Below, one piece after another: positions 5,621 through 6,306 of a stretch of DNA of 6,306 bases. A program made the position numbers and the translations under genes. Location of the stretch: contig CAIUDS010000202.1 in the NCBI GenBank assembly GCA_903897985.1, forward strand, positions 1 through 6,306. The letters are read 5' to 3'. Under the pieces are notes generated by a model. The model did not search any database. It was not told the DNA's origin and saw nothing but the letters and a program-made list of their open reading frames with translations. This DNA is from an uncultured delta proteobacterium. GTDB taxonomy: Bacteria; RBG-13-61-14; DRUE01. Position 1 is the stretch's first letter, and each line of letters opens with the position of its first letter.

Positions 5621-6226
5621 ATGATCATCTATATTGATGAATCGGGCAGCTTTACCATACCCACCACGAACAGCTCAAGCATATCATGTGTTGCCGGGCT
5701 TATAATCCCAGAGCATCAGAGCGAGGAGATTTTTCGCAAATTTGCCGAATTGAAAAAGGGGTTGGCACTGGGCGTAGGAGAAAGAAAAGGTTCTGAACTA
5801 AATGAAGATCAAATAAGTCAAATTATTGCGCTACTAAACAAATTTAATGTAGTCTTGGAAATTTCGGCAATAGACATGGGCCTTCATCCTCAAACCATGC
5901 TAGAACAATTCAGGGCGCAGCAGGCGGCAAATATGGTCAAGAACCTAACCCAGGAGCATCATCCGCAATTTGTATCTGCACTTTATCAAATGAAAAAGGA
6001 AATTGAAGAAATGTCGTATCCCCTCTTTGTTCAGGCAGTAATTTCCGTGACAGTCATTAGCCAAATCTTGGAAATTGCCCTTGTTTATTACGCTTTGCAG
6101 GCTCCCGAAGAACTTGGGGCTTTTAAATGGGTAATAGATGCGAAAGGCCATAAAATTACGACCTATCAGGTTGTTGAAAAAGTCGAATTGTTGAATCCTT
6201 TTTCATCAAATTGCGTCTTAACATAA
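5621..6226 (+). pseudogene. DUF3800 protein truncated by an IS insertion
   Basis: The N-terminus MIIYIDESGSF is the signature of DUF3800 (D6, E7, S8, G9; D6 is a likely acidic catalytic or metal residue in a fold I recall being grouped with RNase H-like proteins). ERKGSEL (54-60) and WVIDAKGHKITTY (170-182) are further family landmarks. Relatives continue past the DAK-x-IT-xY motif for roughly 100-150 more residues, including a SQ/GLQLADI-type motif near the end. Here the frame enters IS sequence at about residue 183 (Q, codon 6167-6169), and the last ~18 residues come from the IS before the TAA. The start at 5621 is preferred over an ATG at 5606, because the latter has AAAGG directly abutting it and the family usually begins M-x-IYIDESG. 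The DNA is much AT-richer than the esterase gene. An inactive or altered product is likely. Confidence 0.75.
6171..6209 (+). repeat. Subterminal inverted repeat at the IS left end
   Basis: TTGTTGAAAAAG (6171-6182) and CTTTTTCATCAA (6198-6209) pair at 11 of 12 positions around a 15-base loop. As RNA it forms a stem ahead of the transposase gene. Such stems in IS ends can limit read-through transcription from the host gene; that role is inferred here. Confidence 0.5.
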
Positions 6227-6250
6227 ATTTGATTTAGAAGGAGGAGTTGA

Positions 6251-6306
6251 ATGCGGGGCAAAGAAGACAGGCAGGCGAGCATGTTGGTTCTGATGAACCC
6301 GGAAGA
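6251..6306 (+). CDS. IS1182/IS5-type transposase, N-terminal fragment at window edge
   Basis: The first 18 codons read MRGKEDRQASMLVLMNPE, matching the typical N-terminus of IS1182/IS5-group transposases with a DUF772 domain (pattern MRGKxxxQxSMFxxxxPExRxPxDHPLR). AGGAGG (6239-6244) lies 6 bases upstream, an excellent site. The catalytic DDE part lies beyond the window, so whether the gene is complete cannot be seen. It reads in the same direction as the broken DUF3800 gene. Confidence 0.75.
   Translation, partial: MRGKEDRQASMLVLMNPE

Larger units (their letters stand above)
6167..6306 (+). mobile_element. Left end of an IS1182/IS5-like insertion sequence
   Basis: Where the DUF3800 homology stops, the DNA reads CAGGTTGTTGAAAAAGTCG (from 6167), a string of the type that forms the terminal inverted repeat of several IS families (the GTTGTTGAAAAAG form is recalled, not searched). 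A transposase start follows at 6251. The right end lies outside the window, so the inverted repeat and target duplication cannot be confirmed. The exact left boundary is uncertain by a few bases (6164-6171). Confidence 0.65.

Overview
This 6.3-kb window looks like an accessory, repeat-rich stretch of a GC-moderate bacterial chromosome. Type-B carboxylesterase with a Sec signal peptide, a DUF362 protein, strong AAGGAGG-type ribosome sites, small GC palindromes between genes, and two different insertion-sequence (IS) traces would suit an environmental Gram-negative lineage. The palindromes remind me of Verrucomicrobiota/PVC-type genomes, but no marker gene is present, so taxonomy is only a weak inference.

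Layout, left to right. (1) Positions 1-231 hold a possible leftward gene remnant running off the left edge and several hairpins. (2) 232-960 (minus) encodes an unusual, very basic 242-residue protein made of five tandem helix-turn-helix-like units with a regular 45/49/49/45-residue period. It has its own promoter (TTGACA, 17 bp, CAAAAT). (3) 1046-about 1283 is the left end of a decayed IS: two 23-bp direct repeats, then the first ~50 codons of a transposase cut off at a junction. (4) 1404-2804 (minus) is a DUF362 protein. (5) 2822-2891 is a nested palindromic element in the gap to the next gene. (6) 2916-4568 (minus) is an exported type-B carboxylesterase with a complete catalytic triad and a small in-frame tandem duplication. 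(7) 4569-4754 is a divergent promoter region. (8) 4755-5588 (plus) is a Bro-N (BRO/antirepressor-like) protein, probably from a leaderless transcript. (9) 5621-6226 (plus) is a DUF3800 protein whose C-terminal part has been replaced by the left end of a second IS. (10) 6251 to the edge is the start of that IS's IS1182/IS5-type transposase.

The esterase and DUF362 genes are co-directional and may be co-transcribed, though the 111-bp palindrome-rich gap argues for separate control. The Bro-N and DUF3800 genes are 32 bp apart behind a single recognisable promoter and form a probable two-gene accessory cassette; the second gene is markedly AT-richer and is broken by the IS. The two items most worth following are the five-repeat HTH protein, which looks like a modular nucleic-acid-binding protein that I cannot place in a known family, and the Bro-N/DUF3800 pair. 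All family calls come from reading motifs by eye; no search was run.
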